Assembly (NCBI GenBank): GCA_964019695.1
Contig: CAXHUL010000547.1
Location: 124,001-188,000 of the forward strand
Reading direction: 5' to 3'
DNA: 64,000 nt
DNA from: Loripinus fragilis
Lineage: Eukaryota; Mollusca; Bivalvia; Lucinida; Lucinidae
Of this stretch, positions 53,449 to 64,000 are shown in pieces (the stretch's first letter is position 1; each line of letters begins with the position of its first letter). Below the pieces are notes generated by a model. The model saw only the letters and a program-made list of their open reading frames with translations, had not been told where the DNA came from and did not search any database. Position numbers and translations under genes: made by a program.

Positions 53449-54741
53449 GCTGCGACTGAGCTGTTTATACAAAACGATCATCCTTTCGTGTTTCATTCAT
53501 AAGAAATTTTCAGTTGCAAAAAAAAGTTAAATATCTTAACAGTTATTCAACATTGACCAATGCCTATTTATTCTATTTACCCACTTTCGAATGAATGACA
53601 AACGAATAAAATGCATCTTATCGGACCGCAAACGCACAGGCTGATCCAGAGTTTGCAGAAATTAAGAAAAAACGCCATTTTCTTCGGATTCTAGACAATT
53701 GCTTCCTGACCTTTGCAGCTAATAAACCTAGAGTAACCTGCAGAATATCACAATATATTTTATATAAACCAGATGACAACGGTTAATTAGAGCCAAGACA
53801 CAGAAAAAGCTTCCGTTTTCCTTTTTATCAACTGATCAGCAGTTCTTGACTACGGAAAAATGAAACTAGAATATTTTATATTAATTTTCATAATTGTGTT
53901 ATGCCTGCGATACATCTAAATATGCTCTTCGAGATTTACCGACACACCGCAGAAGGTTACGACAGAACTTTTGCGTAGTACTGACGCTGGGGAGTTCGTG
54001 CTCTGGCGACCGATGTTGTCAGACAATGCCGATATTGTCATACAGGACATTATATACATGTATATTCGACTATGATTTACTGCTTAGATCATACTTATAT
54101 TACACCTTCGTGATTTTTTAAAAGTTTTTTCTGCTGATTTATTTTTTAAACATATCGAATCTTCAGAGTGCCTGTCAGCTGCGGAATCAGACGACATTTT
54201 TGTCGTTTCTGACCATGATGTTTTAAATGTTTCGGAAGTTGCACGGTCGAATGCAGTACAAATGTATTCAGAATATATATTTTTTTATATCTGAAACATT
54301 TTTAAATTAAAGAAGTCTTGTTTTTAAAAACTTCATTTTTCATATGCTAAAGATACAGAACTTAAAACTTTGTGATTTTGGACCGAGTTTTTCAACCCAC
54401 TTTGTTTGTCAAATTCTGTTATTAAACATTAGTATAGTTGCTGTGCCTTATGAAGCCGTCTGAAGACGCTGCAAATGAGTAGCCACAACATATAAGCCAA
54501 CATCAGAGATTTTGGTACTTAAAACCCCTCTTTACAAAGTCGATGGTGAGTCTGCGCATTTGCGAGATTTGTTGAGAGTATTGAAATACTCCCCTCGCAC
54601 AAACGCCTCTTTCAAAAGTCCGGCTGCGTAACCAGCGTGGTTATATGTCTAAGTGTTGGTCCCAGTCTTCATCTACATGTATGCATTGTGTATGCGACAA
54701 AGCGATAAGTACCAAAATCTATTGGGCTTGCTCACATAATA
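53449..54741. other. Stretch without recognised feature
   Basis: AT-rich. No exon, RNA gene or element boundary supported. Confidence 0.35.
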
Positions 54742-54980
54742 TGAGTCATGGCATGAGATTTCCAATAATTTGGTATGTGCGACCAGCAAAGGCTCAGACC
54801 AGCCTGCGCATACGCGCAGTCTGAACAGAGCCTTTGCTGGTCGCTTAAATATTCTATGACTGTTAAAATACTGACCGAACCTCATTTGAGGTTTTTAAGC
54901 TTAAATGGAGGCTGCATAGACTCGTCTGAATCTACACTTGTAAAAATACCACATTGTTGGAAATCACGTGTCATGGCTCA
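54742..54980. mobile_element. TGAGYCATG-ended MITE, copy 3 (MITE-T), most complete
   Basis: Ends TGAGTCATGGCATGAGATTT and AAATCACGTGTCATGGCTCA with TA on both sides (54740-54741 and 54981-54982), the TSD of Tc1/mariner-type elements. TIRs run about 37 bases. Inner hairpin AGCAAAGGCTCAGACCAGCC with CAGTCTGAACAGAGCCTTTG. Confidence 0.9.
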
Positions 54981-55852
54981 TATGTATTGAAAGCGCTATG
55001 AGTCGGCACTATGGTCGGTTATACTGAACTGCGTTGGAGCAGCGGTTTGCCTAAAGCCATCATTCCAAGAGTAGCTATACTAAATAATATGGTTACATGG
55101 TGAATGGTCGGATACTGAAATCGAATCAATGTTGTTGCTTTTTGTGTTTAGCCAGACCAGGCCGGAATAGCCCCGGGACAGCAGGCGCGTCGATGCATTT
55201 CTTTGAATATTTAATACACTCCAGATATATCCGTTTTATAATAATAAAAGCTTTCCGAAATGCGCAACTTCTCATATGAGCCTGTGAATGCCATCGCCAT
55301 CGGAGAAAAAAATCGCCTTTTCTTTGTGCTAAATAGATAGCCAAGGACACAAACATTCTCCAATAGCCTATTTAGCACTCTAATCTGCTATGAGTCAATA
55401 ACCAGGTCTCCAGATAGGAGGACATAATTGAATTGTACTAATTTCAATTCTTAACCAAACCTGTTGTGGGTACTCAAAAGAACCTCCTCAATGAGACGGT
55501 TTTTGAGCACCCTAAACAAATGAGTAAAATTTGTGGGTAAGAAGATAATAATTTACACTTAAAAATGCTGTTTACCTGGACTCATGAGGCATCAATGGAC
55601 GCAAAGTGCAATTGTTTGTTCTGTCAAACACATGCTCATATCTCCCGCTAATAATAAATTGTCTTTGAAGGCCAAAATGAGCCAAATAATCATGGACGGT
55701 GCCCTTCTGAAAGGGGACAGCAACATTCAAAAGCATGTGAATCTGAAAGGCAAGCCCTTATTAAACCATGCAATCTTCACAAACCGGATCAAAATTGGAT
55801 GTTATAGCAATCAAAAAATCATAATGAGCCAATGGAAGTCTCAATTTTGAAT
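54981..55852. other. Stretch without recognised feature
   Basis: Between MITE-T copy 3 and the LINE tail. No gene supported. Confidence 0.35.
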
Positions 55853-55870
55853 AGATAGATAGATAGATAT
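55853..55870 (-). repeat. LINE 3' tail, (TATC)n
   Basis: GATAGATAGATAGATA on the + strand directly at the 3' end of the LINE. Confidence 0.85.
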
Positions 55871-56380
55871 TCTTTATTTCCTCCACATAGGAGAGTACAA
55901 TCTACATATAAATACAAATAAGTATGAATACAAACATACAAACATATATACATATATCAAATATGGCAAATAAACGAAATCAATTTGCATGTAAATGTAT
56001 GAGAACATGGTACTAGATACAGATTTACACAAAATAAAGTTTACACAATCATTGTCATGTTGTTATCCCTACCCCACTATTCTTACCGAAACGAAATGCA
56101 AGGGTAGTGAAGGGTAATGAGGAATAACTTTAGCAATCTATCCTTATTATGAAATATAGCAAGGTTCAATTCTAGTGACAGTATACATACCACTAGTTTG
56201 ATCCCTGCTATGGTTCATAAAAACTCAAAGTCGGTCGCAACATTCTATCAATTTCCTCCAAAAGCCTTATGGGAGGAAAGAGAAGACCGAGCAGCATTTT
56301 AATTAATAAAGGTAAGTTGACATCACGCATAATACATACGCATAACTCTATGCTTAAGTTTCAAAGAAGAAATAGACATC
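55871..56380 (-). other. LINE 3' UTR
   Basis: Non-coding sequence between the RT stop (56381) and the tail; includes CCTATGTGGAGGAAATAAAG next to the tail. Extent inferred from position. Confidence 0.6.
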
Positions 56381-59113
56381 TTAATAGAGTAATCCCACTA
56401 TATGTTTATACTTACACCACATTTTATGAAGATTGATAATGCAGCATAACTTAAACTGCTCACATTTATTACCTAATATTCGAGTAAACTCTGCATTTTC
56501 CATGCCTAGGAGAAGATCAGACACACGGCTTTTGTCTAAGGTACAGAGGAACATATAGGCCTGGATACTAATGTTTTGAATGTCAGACCATAGCCTTGCT
56601 CTTTCTAGACCCAAGTAAGTGCAAGTGTTAATACAATGATCAACAGTATTGTTATAATACACATTACAGTATAGACAGAATTTGTTAACGATTGACATCT
56701 CAGCCAAATGAGATATCATTTGAATGAGAGAAAAACTGGGAAATAGAAGATTTCTTCTCTCTTTCGATAAATACCATACCCAGTGTGGCGTATACTCAAA
56801 ATGAATATCTCTGAATCGACAAAAGTCGTGTGTCAATGTTCTACTGTTCCAAGTAGAAATTGCACTGTGATGCAGTTTACTCTTTAGCAGACGTTTCCAT
56901 GCAAAGGATGTTGGGAATGTTCCCTTTTCAATATAAGTATATAAGATGTCAATGAGCTGGTATTTTTCTAGCAATCTTACAACATCTGGTACAAAACCTT
57001 CTTGTTTATGATTACATTTGGCAATATACGATGTTAATCTGTTAAGAAAGACTGTTTTAACCCAAATATTTGAATTCAATCGGCAAAACTGGCCAAAAAG
57101 AGTTAATTTTCTGAAATCTATATCAATTTCAATCGGAAATATACCAAAGAGACTTAATGCCACGTCTGTTCGTGTACGTAGATTGAGGGATTGCATATGC
57201 TTAACACAAAACCTGTGAGCACGTTCTAGTGAAAGTAATTCGGTATCATTTAAATTGTCCCAGTTTTCACAGCCATAAAGAGCCTTCGGTAAAACTATAG
57301 ATTTATAGATTGTTTTACATGTGAGGGGATGCAGAGCACCATGATTAAAAATACCACTATTAACTAGACTGAGAAACGTACCTTTAAGCTTGTGGGTTGC
57401 ATCTTGAATACTTATTTTATTGTTAAGATATTTATTATTGTTCACCCCAAGGTGCTTATAATTTTCACTTTCTGCTACGATATCATTTCCTAGGTACCAT
57501 GCTCGTTTTGATTTTTTATAATTATTTTTTGTTTCATTGTACACAATAATTGAGCTTTTAGGAGCCGAATAATCATATCGCCACTTACAAGAGTATGCAT
57601 AACATATGCACAGAAGGATAGCAAGGCCGGCTATAGATAATGCCATGAGGACCATGTCATCAGCAACAGTGGGAGCACATACGTTCATATTTAACATTTT
57701 GAATCCGACATAACAAATGACAAATTGTTCAAGTAGGTCGTCGTTAAAACACAAAAACATAAAAGGGGAAATAACACCACCCTGACGGGAGCCTTGAACA
57801 ATTCTGAACCAAGCAGATTTATGCCCCTTAAACAGAACACAACTCCGGAAATTTGTATGAGGATCAATAATAATACCCAGTAATTTTGACCTAATCCCAA
57901 GGTCATATAGCTTTACAAACAGGCCATCGTGCCACATACGATCAAATGCCTTCTGAATATCCAGATAACATACGAAAAGCTTGCTGTGATTTTCCTTAGC
58001 ATAGGAGATACATTCTTTGACCATTAAGGAGGTCATATTGCAGCCAATATTTGCTCTGAAACCACCTTGTAAACCATTTAAAGGCTTTGAGATACTGGCT
58101 TCGACCCTTTCCAATAAGATTCTTTCAAAAAGTTTCAATAATGAAGAAGAAAGTGTTATAGCTCGATAATTATTTGGGTCAGTTTTCGATTTCCGACCAC
58201 CTTTATGTAACGTTATTATGATACCCTGTTTGAGACTGGGTGGGATATAACTGTTATTGTACATATCAGTAAAGAAATTTGCAAGCTGCTCATATAAACC
58301 ATCCCCTCCATTTATCAAATGCTCATTATAAATACAATCGTGTCCACAGGCTTTCTTCTTTTTTAGAACCTTGACAGCTTTTTTAACATCGTATACTGAT
58401 ATATATGTAGGATTACTGTTCCTATCGGATGCGATTTCCTCCCTTATGTCTTTTACCCTCTGCTCAACTTCCCGTTTAAAATTCGAATCATAGTGGGGTC
58501 GATCTGTGTCTGAATATAACTTGCGAAAATATTCACCCCAGCCAGAGGCAATACTTTCTGCGTCGCGGCAGATAACATTTTCAAATTTGATTTCTGAACC
58601 TGCGTTTGTGCATGAAAAATTCCTTCTGTTATTTACTTTTTTCCAAAACACAGCACTGTCTACTTCGGCAGCCTGATCAATATCGCTGTCCAATTCAATT
58701 AAAAACTTTTCTGCACACTTTCGGTGATACGTCCGAAACAAGCATTTAGTAAGTTTATATTCCCTATATGAGAGATAAGTATGCCCCCTTGGCCGCCCTT
58801 CCCTAATCCAATTTCGCCTTTTTTCCCTCATTGCAGCATGCAGATCTTTTAACGTTGTGTCCCAGTAAGGTTTTAAGTAGGGCTTGAATTTAGTTTTAGG
58901 CAGTACCGAGTCTGAAACTATAGTTATACTGTTAACGATATGAGTGTTTTTTTGTTCAAGTTTCTGTTTGGGATCCTGATCAGCTGGACAAGAATATGAT
59001 AACAGAGATTTACTTATCTCTGACTGATAGAGCTGAATGGCACTTTCATCCAATTTTTCCCATTTAAAGACATATGCGGCTATTTCCAATGCGCACCTTT
59101 CCCGCGTCTGCAA
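56381..59113 (-). CDS. LINE reverse transcriptase ORF
   Basis: An uninterrupted frame of about 910 codons, open upstream for another 25 codons to a TGA at 59189-59191; no ATG was identified at the upstream end, as expected for an ORF entered from the endonuclease. It copies element RNA into DNA at the target site. Reverse transcriptase motifs in order: NYRAITLSS (residues 316-323), CYLDIQKAFDRMW (382-394), GSRQGGVISPFMF (441-453) and VADDMVLM (483-490, catalytic Asp pair, with Val in place of the usual Tyr or Phe). A CxxC..HxxxxC arrangement (FCLYCNVYYNNTVDHCINTC) stands near residue 815 and may be a C-terminal zinc-knuckle-like motif. The long open frame indicates recent activity, although the copy as a whole is broken upstream. 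Confidence 0.93.
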   Translation of the reverse strand: MQTRERCALEIAAYVFKWEKLDESAIQLYQSEISKSLLSYSCPADQDPKQKLEQKNTHIVNSITIVSDSVLPKTKFKPYLKPYWDTTLKDLHAAMREKRRNWIREGRPRGHTYLSYREYKLTKCLFRTYHRKCAEKFLIELDSDIDQAAEVDSAVFWKKVNNRRNFSCTNAGSEIKFENVICRDAESIASGWGEYFRKLYSDTDRPHYDSNFKREVEQRVKDIREEIASDRNSNPTYISVYDVKKAVKVLKKKKACGHDCIYNEHLINGGDGLYEQLANFFTDMYNNSYIPPSLKQGIIITLHKGGRKSKTDPNNYRAITLSSSLLKLFERILLERVEASISKPLNGLQGGFRANIGCNMTSLMVKECISYAKENHSKLFVCYLDIQKAFDRMWHDGLFVKLYDLGIRSKLLGIIIDPHTNFRSCVLFKGHKSAWFRIVQGSRQGGVISPFMFLCFNDDLLEQFVICYVGFKMLNMNVCAPTVADDMVLMALSIAGLAILLCICYAYSCKWRYDYSAPKSSIIVYNETKNNYKKSKRAWYLGNDIVAESENYKHLGVNNNKYLNNKISIQDATHKLKGTFLSLVNSGIFNHGALHPLTCKTIYKSIVLPKALYGCENWDNLNDTELLSLERAHRFCVKHMQSLNLRTRTDVALSLFGIFPIEIDIDFRKLTLFGQFCRLNSNIWVKTVFLNRLTSYIAKCNHKQEGFVPDVVRLLEKYQLIDILYTYIEKGTFPTSFAWKRLLKSKLHHSAISTWNSRTLTHDFCRFRDIHFEYTPHWVWYLSKERRNLLFPSFSLIQMISHLAEMSIVNKFCLYCNVYYNNTVDHCINTCTYLGLERARLWSDIQNISIQAYMFLCTLDKSRVSDLLLGMENAEFTRILGNKCEQFKLCCIINLHKMWCKYKHIVGLLY

Positions 59114-59189
59114 ACGGGGAAAGTTGTCTGGGTCCTGTCTTTCGACCTTTAACGGATTCGGATCAACACAGCTTCCGATATTCTTATGT

Positions 59190-60118
59190 CATATCGGTGT
59201 TCCGACATTTTCTTCACAAAATAACTTATTAAAATGTGTTCGAAATATCTATTTACATCTTTTCAGAACTGATCGCTTCAGCACTAAAGACAGAGAAATG
59301 TAGCTCAGTCGAAATCAAACGACGTACACAATAACCCTGGTTACGAATACGATAGTGGCCGAGTCTATACTATTTGTATCGTTATTTAGAGCGGCGCACG
59401 ACCTGACCTCGTGGCCTAGTGGTTAGCGTGTCTGGCTACAAAGTCAGAGGACCAGGATCGATTCCCGGATGCGCACATATTTTCAGTGTGTTTTTTCTTT
59501 CTTTTTTAACATTTAAATGCTAAATTACTTCATATACTAGTAAAATGGCATCATCAAAACGACCGAAATGGTCATTGCCGAACTTTTTATATTGAATTAC
59601 GCATGAAACCTATGGGGGTGGGGGTAAATTTGGCCCTCTAGAAAGAGAATTAGTTCGGTGACCCCAGAGTTTTATTCTTTTTTCTGAAAGGTATTATAAT
59701 AGTCCATGAATTGAAAATAAATTTTCAAGATTTTCAATATCAGATTTTTTAATACATGATTTATTCTAAAAACAAATTCCATTTTTCGACGAATTGCCAA
59801 AATATATCATGCAGTATCTTGTCACAGCATGGGATAACAAGTAAACATGCACATTTTCTTAAAAGTTTGAGGTCATGGGCAGCAATTTAAGTTAAAAGAA
59901 AGAAGCTGGCTGAAGATTACAACCGTTTTAGCTCGATAATTAGGACTAGTGTTATTATTTTATATTTCTAGAAAATTGGTCAAATGCTGTAAACTTCAAT
60001 ATGAGATTCTGAAAAAATAAGCACGGTGACATATCCTTTTTATTTCATAAATGGATAGCACATGCATTAAACAAACTGTATGCAAAGTATTGAAAATATT
60101 TCAATATGGGAAGTATTT
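59190..60118. mobile_element. Probable insertion inside the LINE
   Basis: About 0.9 kb without LINE-like coding separates endonuclease and RT, domains that are contiguous in such elements. TATGTC stands at both borders (about 59185-59190 and 60125-60130) and may be a target duplication. It contains a tRNA-like sequence at 59404-59476 followed by a pyrimidine run, and otherwise AT-rich sequence. Ends and class not certain. Confidence 0.5.
59404..59476 (+). other. tRNA-like sequence (SINE head or tRNA pseudogene)
   Basis: A box TGGCCTAGTGGTTAGCG, an anticodon-arm-like TCTGG/TCAGA stem with an 8-base loop CTACAAAG, and B box GGATCGATTCC. The acceptor ends do not pair over seven bases, and GCGCAC stands on both sides (59394-59399 and 59471-59476). 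So it is not a good functional tRNA gene; a SINE head or pseudogene is more likely. Confidence 0.65.
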
Positions 60119-60926
60119 AGTAGCATATGTCCTTAACGTGCGACATATAAGATTGTGGTTGATTCTCGAAATTCACCAACGGAACAGTAATTCTACATAT
60201 AACTGGCCTATGTCGAGATACGTTTAAAACATGATCATCAAGAAGTTTACATGACATAACAGTATCTAACCGTTCAACGGGAAAAAGTATGTGATCATTA
60301 AGGGACTCGTGGTTCCCGTCATAAGAAACAAAACTGGCAGCAGCACCAGAACACAGTGGCAATGTGTTAAGGCTAACTAGATTGTGGTAATTCATCAGGT
60401 CGAGCAAGTATGATCCACGATCATCGGTAGGTTTTATATACCGTCCCCCCTGCAAATGAGCGTTAAAATCACCCAATACTACCACTAGCCCATTATGACA
60501 GTACATGCTGATAATTGCTCGTAGATAGTCTTAGAAATCCCTGTACACTTGTACTGGGTGATTACTTGATGGTGCATATACTTGCAAAATATAAAAATGT
60601 AACTGCCGACTTATCCTAAACTGTATTCCACAAATGCGGTCACTATCTATATCCAGTTGTGTTACTTGATTATCTAGGGACCTGTGCCATAAAATTGCCA
60701 CGCCGCCCTTACCAACTTTTCTATTGCTTGGAATATCTAAATCATGATCACAAATACCAAAACAATTATAATTGCTATTAATAGCTTGCAAAAAATGTAA
60801 GTTGTGTTGATAAAGCCAATGCTCAGACAGTCCTAGGATATGGACGTTCTCTTTCATAAGTAAGTCACTGACATATGACGCACTTGACATTATGCCAGTA
60901 GCATTCCATGTTGCTATATTTAACAT
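60117..60926 (-). pseudogene. LINE apurinic/apyrimidinic-type endonuclease domain, broken
   Basis: The same element's target-nicking nuclease. Motifs in order: LNIATWNATGIMSS (start), ILGLSEHWL (catalytic Glu), GGVAILWHRSL, FYILQVYAPSS, VVVLGDFNAH (catalytic Asp and Asn), LNDHILFP and SRHRPVICRI (catalytic His). One in-frame TAA at 60531-60533 splits the domain between the YAPS and GDFNAH motifs. The frame ends at 60117-60119, where the insertion starts. Confidence 0.88.
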
Positions 60927-62018
60927 ACTGAACGAGGATGTATATCACTGGGTGGAAACGTACACAGGATATTGCTCCAAAATGAGCCGATGTTTACACT
61001 GAATTAGGAAAAAACACACAACGAAGGTAAGGAAATCTGGAATTTCTTCTATTTAATTCTTTTTTCGGTACTTGGCGTGTGTCGATTTAGAATCACTATA
61101 TGTATATTTAGCAAACTGTATGCATAATTTGGCATCAAACACTGAACTTGATAGTGAAAATCACAAAATGAAAGTCGTGCTCACACCAAAATTTAGACAC
61201 CTATCCCCAAAAAGGAATAATATTGAACAAAGAAAGCAAACAATTAAAATTCTGAATCGACCAAATTTTTGCAATGGCATTTAAATATCAATGCTGAAAA
61301 TTTCAGCCTCGTATGTTGAAACTTGATGGAGATATGGCTCAAAACTAATGGTCAGTTAGTCTCGAAAAGGGTACTGGGGATTGGGAAAAGGTGTACTGGG
61401 TAATGCATATTGTCTAAATTTGGTGTACTGAGGATTGGCAGGTAATTTTTAGCCCTTTTTAGCATTCTACTAATCAAAGTCAGTTTTAAGTACTATAGAA
61501 TTGCTTGATTCCGTCCGTACGTCTCTCTGCCATTCTACCTTTCAGTCCTGACAAACTAACAATTGACTTTAGGCTCCTCTAAGACCCAGAACAGACTAAA
61601 TGTTTGCACTAATCTGCTGGTGTTCTTTGGGAGCCTTATTTGCAAATATTATGTTCCCAGATAATACTTATCTTTGGAGCAGTCTGGTTAGGATCCATAG
61701 TGTTTGCTTTGGCAATAAAAGCAGTTTGAAGTGCATGTATATATATTGACCCACACTTCCATTGCTAAATGTTTCAGGAGTTTAATTTAGTTACAAACTA
61801 GGTCTTGCCTAAATGATTGTATTAATAGACTTTTCGCTTACTGTAAAGGCGGCAATTTAATATTCATATCTGGGCTAGGTTTGGCTATTTCATCTGCTAA
61901 GGAAGGGAAATCACCTTTTATTTATAATTTGGTAAAGAGTTAATCAGCTTTTTGGGACACGCAAGCAAGCGTGCATTTCATGAAAATCCTAACCGTATAC
62001 ACACTGAACTCACATTTA
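60927..62018. other. Stretch upstream of the LINE
   Basis: May include LINE 5' UTR next to 60927. A degenerate MITE-P-like segment (AGACCCAGAACAGACT, GAGCAGTCTGGTTAGGATCC) is at about 61.58-61.70 kb. No gene supported. Confidence 0.4.
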
Positions 62019-62247
62019 TTAACCCTTAAAGCACGTAATCACAAAGTGTATGTTTTTTGCCATCCACTAAAATATTTGAAGCCTCACAGACAAACATTGT
62101 GGACCCAGATCAGACTGCTCCTGTAGGACCCAGATCATACTGCTCCTGTATGAGCAGTCTGATCTGTGTCCACAATGTTTGCCCCTATGCTTATGTTAAA
62201 TAGAAATTTTCAGATGCAGTTATTTTGCTGGCATTTTAAGGACTAAA
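62019..62247. mobile_element. piggyBac-type MITE, copy 3 (MITE-P)
   Basis: Starts TTAACCCTTAAAGCACG. The right end TTTAAGGACTAA is a decayed form of TTAAGGGTTAA. Central hairpin 62091-62181 has an internal duplication of about 28 bases (GGACCCAGATCAGACTGCTC appears twice on the left arm only). Confidence 0.8.
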
Positions 62248-62590
62248 TAACGTGTTTTGCATCTAATCTGAGGCAATGGCGCAATATGATTGTTACTTTT
62301 TAATAAAACCATGCCTAATTTTCAGCTTTTACCTATGTGTAAGGTTGACCAGTCCTTAATACGCATTCATGAGGTGCTGCCTTTACAGTAACTAAAAAGT
62401 CACATAACACCGTTTAGAGGTTATGACAGACATTCAACCAATCCAGTTCTGATAAAAAAAATATTGATTGATAAAGTTCTACTTTCATTTTCATAAATAT
62501 TAAGTGTTTTAATTTTTGATAAAAAAAGTATTTTACAATGGGTGACATAATATATGGAATATTTATGGTTCAGATTGATTTTGCGTTAGA
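62248..62590. other. Stretch without recognised feature
   Basis: Nothing supported. Confidence 0.35.
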
Positions 62591-62735
62591 AAAATAGTGA
62601 GTATGATCAGGAAATACCACAATCACAAACTGCAGACAATCCCATGGCACTGCGAGGAAGAGCCACACAACAATCACGTGACACCAGGAAGACAAACTAA
62701 GCAAAGCAACCAGCCCTCTCAAAATCAGTTATGCT
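62591..62735 (-). repeat. Repeat family A 3' half, inverted
   Basis: Minus-strand match to 14145-14282: AGTGAGTATGATCAGGAAAT, ACTGCGAGGAAGAGCC and GCAACCAGCCCTCTC. Confidence 0.78.
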
Positions 62736-64000
62736 GGCTTATTTGATTTTATTTTTCACATTAAATCCAGCCAAATTGGACATGCTTTAGATAAAAAATA
62801 GATGATGACTATAGGGGTAGGCATGAAGGTTGTCAAACTTGGACTGAATTTTTACAACTCAGATAAACAATATCATAAACCATTTTATGAAAAGTAATTT
62901 GACCATTAAAATTAGCAGTTCTTTTAATGTTGGTTACATATTTGATACAAAAACTTCTATGGTAGTTTATGTGCTTTAAGTTCAAGTATCTTCCTCTAAA
63001 TCACCCATGCTTCAATCAGTTTTTTTCTCTCAGTAATATGCTTTATACTAATAAGGACACTATTCATCATATTTCGCATAAGTGGGCCTTCAAATGGCAG
63101 CAATTTATATCAACTAGTAGTTTGAACTCATATAGTGCTTTTATTACACTTAAATGATGAATATAAAAGAAAGCAACATATGTAACTGTAAAATAGGTTC
63201 ATATTTCTAGTCCTTTGCTTTCAATAAGAAAAATATATTGACATGTAAGAATAAGAAATACTTTGATATTATCACTTAAGAAGTTCCTATCTTACTATAG
63301 AAGCTCCTATTTATTAGGGTAACATATTAACTTATGATATTGCAGGGTAATCTCCTAACTGTGTATGAGCTAACGAATATAATTTTGTGGTTTATATAAT
63401 GAGTTTGTAGCAAACTTTAACGAACAAAGCTTCGGAGGTATTATGAAATTCAATGGTCAAGTGATAACACTGTACTTAATACAGCTGTGGTATAATATAT
63501 TTGATATTAAGTAACGTGTACAACAGTTTTATCATAAATGTAGATTGCTTTGTTGCATACTGGCTGTTGGCTGCATTTATTAACATCTTTCAATGCAATG
63601 AGCATGTCGTTAAATAAGAATTAGATTAAACTTTGTATTTGTACTATAGATTTAGATACTATTATAGGGTAACAGAGTTACTATGGCTGTTACACAGTGA
63701 AGCCTATACTGCCAGAAGCTAACATGAGCCATTTTGTATCTTATATTCTAAAAAACATTTGATGCAGTTTAAGGATATCATATTGTACGAAATAACTACT
63801 TAATGGGGAGAGGGCTTCCATAAGCTTATTTTTTGGATGTTATGTATGTTACTATTTGCTCTATGGTTTCAAGATAAGTATGCCGTTTATGTATAATTTA
63901 CTGCTGGTATCCAATCTCATAACATGCCAGCTGAATATATTTGTTTTTACTCTGCATGTCTTTATTTCATGTTTTTTAGCCAAAAAAATCTGCGTGTTAT
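62736..64000. other. Terminal stretch without recognised feature
   Basis: AT-rich. No exon, RNA gene or repeat boundary supported. Confidence 0.35.

Larger units (their letters stand above)
55853..60926 (-). mobile_element. Non-LTR retrotransposon (LINE), 5'-truncated or 5' end unclear
   Basis: On the minus strand: endonuclease domain (60926-60117), reverse transcriptase frame (59189-56381), a 3' UTR of about 500 bases, then AATAAAGAATATC and a (TATC)n tail at 55853-55870. Microsatellite-like 3' tails are known in several LINE clades. EN and RT are separated by an apparent insertion (about 59190-60118). No separate ORF1 was found beyond 60926. Clade not assigned; the RQGGVISP and VADD motifs do not fix it. 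Confidence 0.9.

Noticed and set aside
59404..59476. Functional tRNA gene
   Set aside because: A and B boxes are good, but the acceptor stem does not pair and the anticodon loop has eight bases; called tRNA-like only.

Overview
The window is metazoan nuclear DNA: small phase-compatible exons with GT/AG borders, long introns, and a very high density of short inverted-repeat transposons, tRNA-derived SINEs, minisatellites and satellites. The repeat style (many palindromic MITEs, SINEs with tRNA heads, a long non-LTR retrotransposon) suggests a marine invertebrate, most likely a bivalve or another mollusc. That assignment is inference; no marker here proves it.

Two host genes are supported, both on the + strand. 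The first (about 857-12256, 5' end missing) encodes a calmodulin-like protein with four EF-hand positions, of which only the third looks able to bind calcium. Its five visible exons join in phase and end at a stop at 12254-12256. Directly after its fourth exon lie seven degenerate tandem copies of the 3' half of that same exon, most with the splice donor. The second gene (18039-25217) is a purple acid phosphatase of the tartrate-resistant type 5 family (ACP5). Five exons carry all seven expected metal ligands; only the signal-peptide exon was not found. Its introns are full of MITEs, two of which stop 20-25 bases before splice acceptors.

From 26.17 to 51.79 kb the window is dominated by repeats. 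A 52-bp satellite runs from 26.29 to about 31.0 kb and again, in opposite orientation, from 44.29 to 51.65 kb. The outer edges of both arrays carry the same CGAAAAA-type minisatellite and the same 22-bp terminal sequence, so they mirror each other. Between them lie a 78-bp tandem array, a minisatellite that repeatedly flips strand, SINEs, foldback elements, a decayed coding fragment resembling a D-x-H cysteine-peptidase-type domain, an ATT microsatellite and a GTCGCCGAC-rich repeat.

The right end (55.85-60.93 kb, minus strand) holds a non-LTR retrotransposon with a long open reverse transcriptase frame, an endonuclease domain broken by one stop, an apparent insertion of about 0.9 kb between the two carrying a tRNA-like sequence, and an ATCT-repeat tail. 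The last 3 kb hold only repeat fragments. I found no operon, CRISPR array or prokaryotic-type system. The observations that most deserve follow-up are the exon-derived tandem array, the mirrored satellite composite, the MITEs abutting ACP5 acceptors and the peptidase-like fragment.
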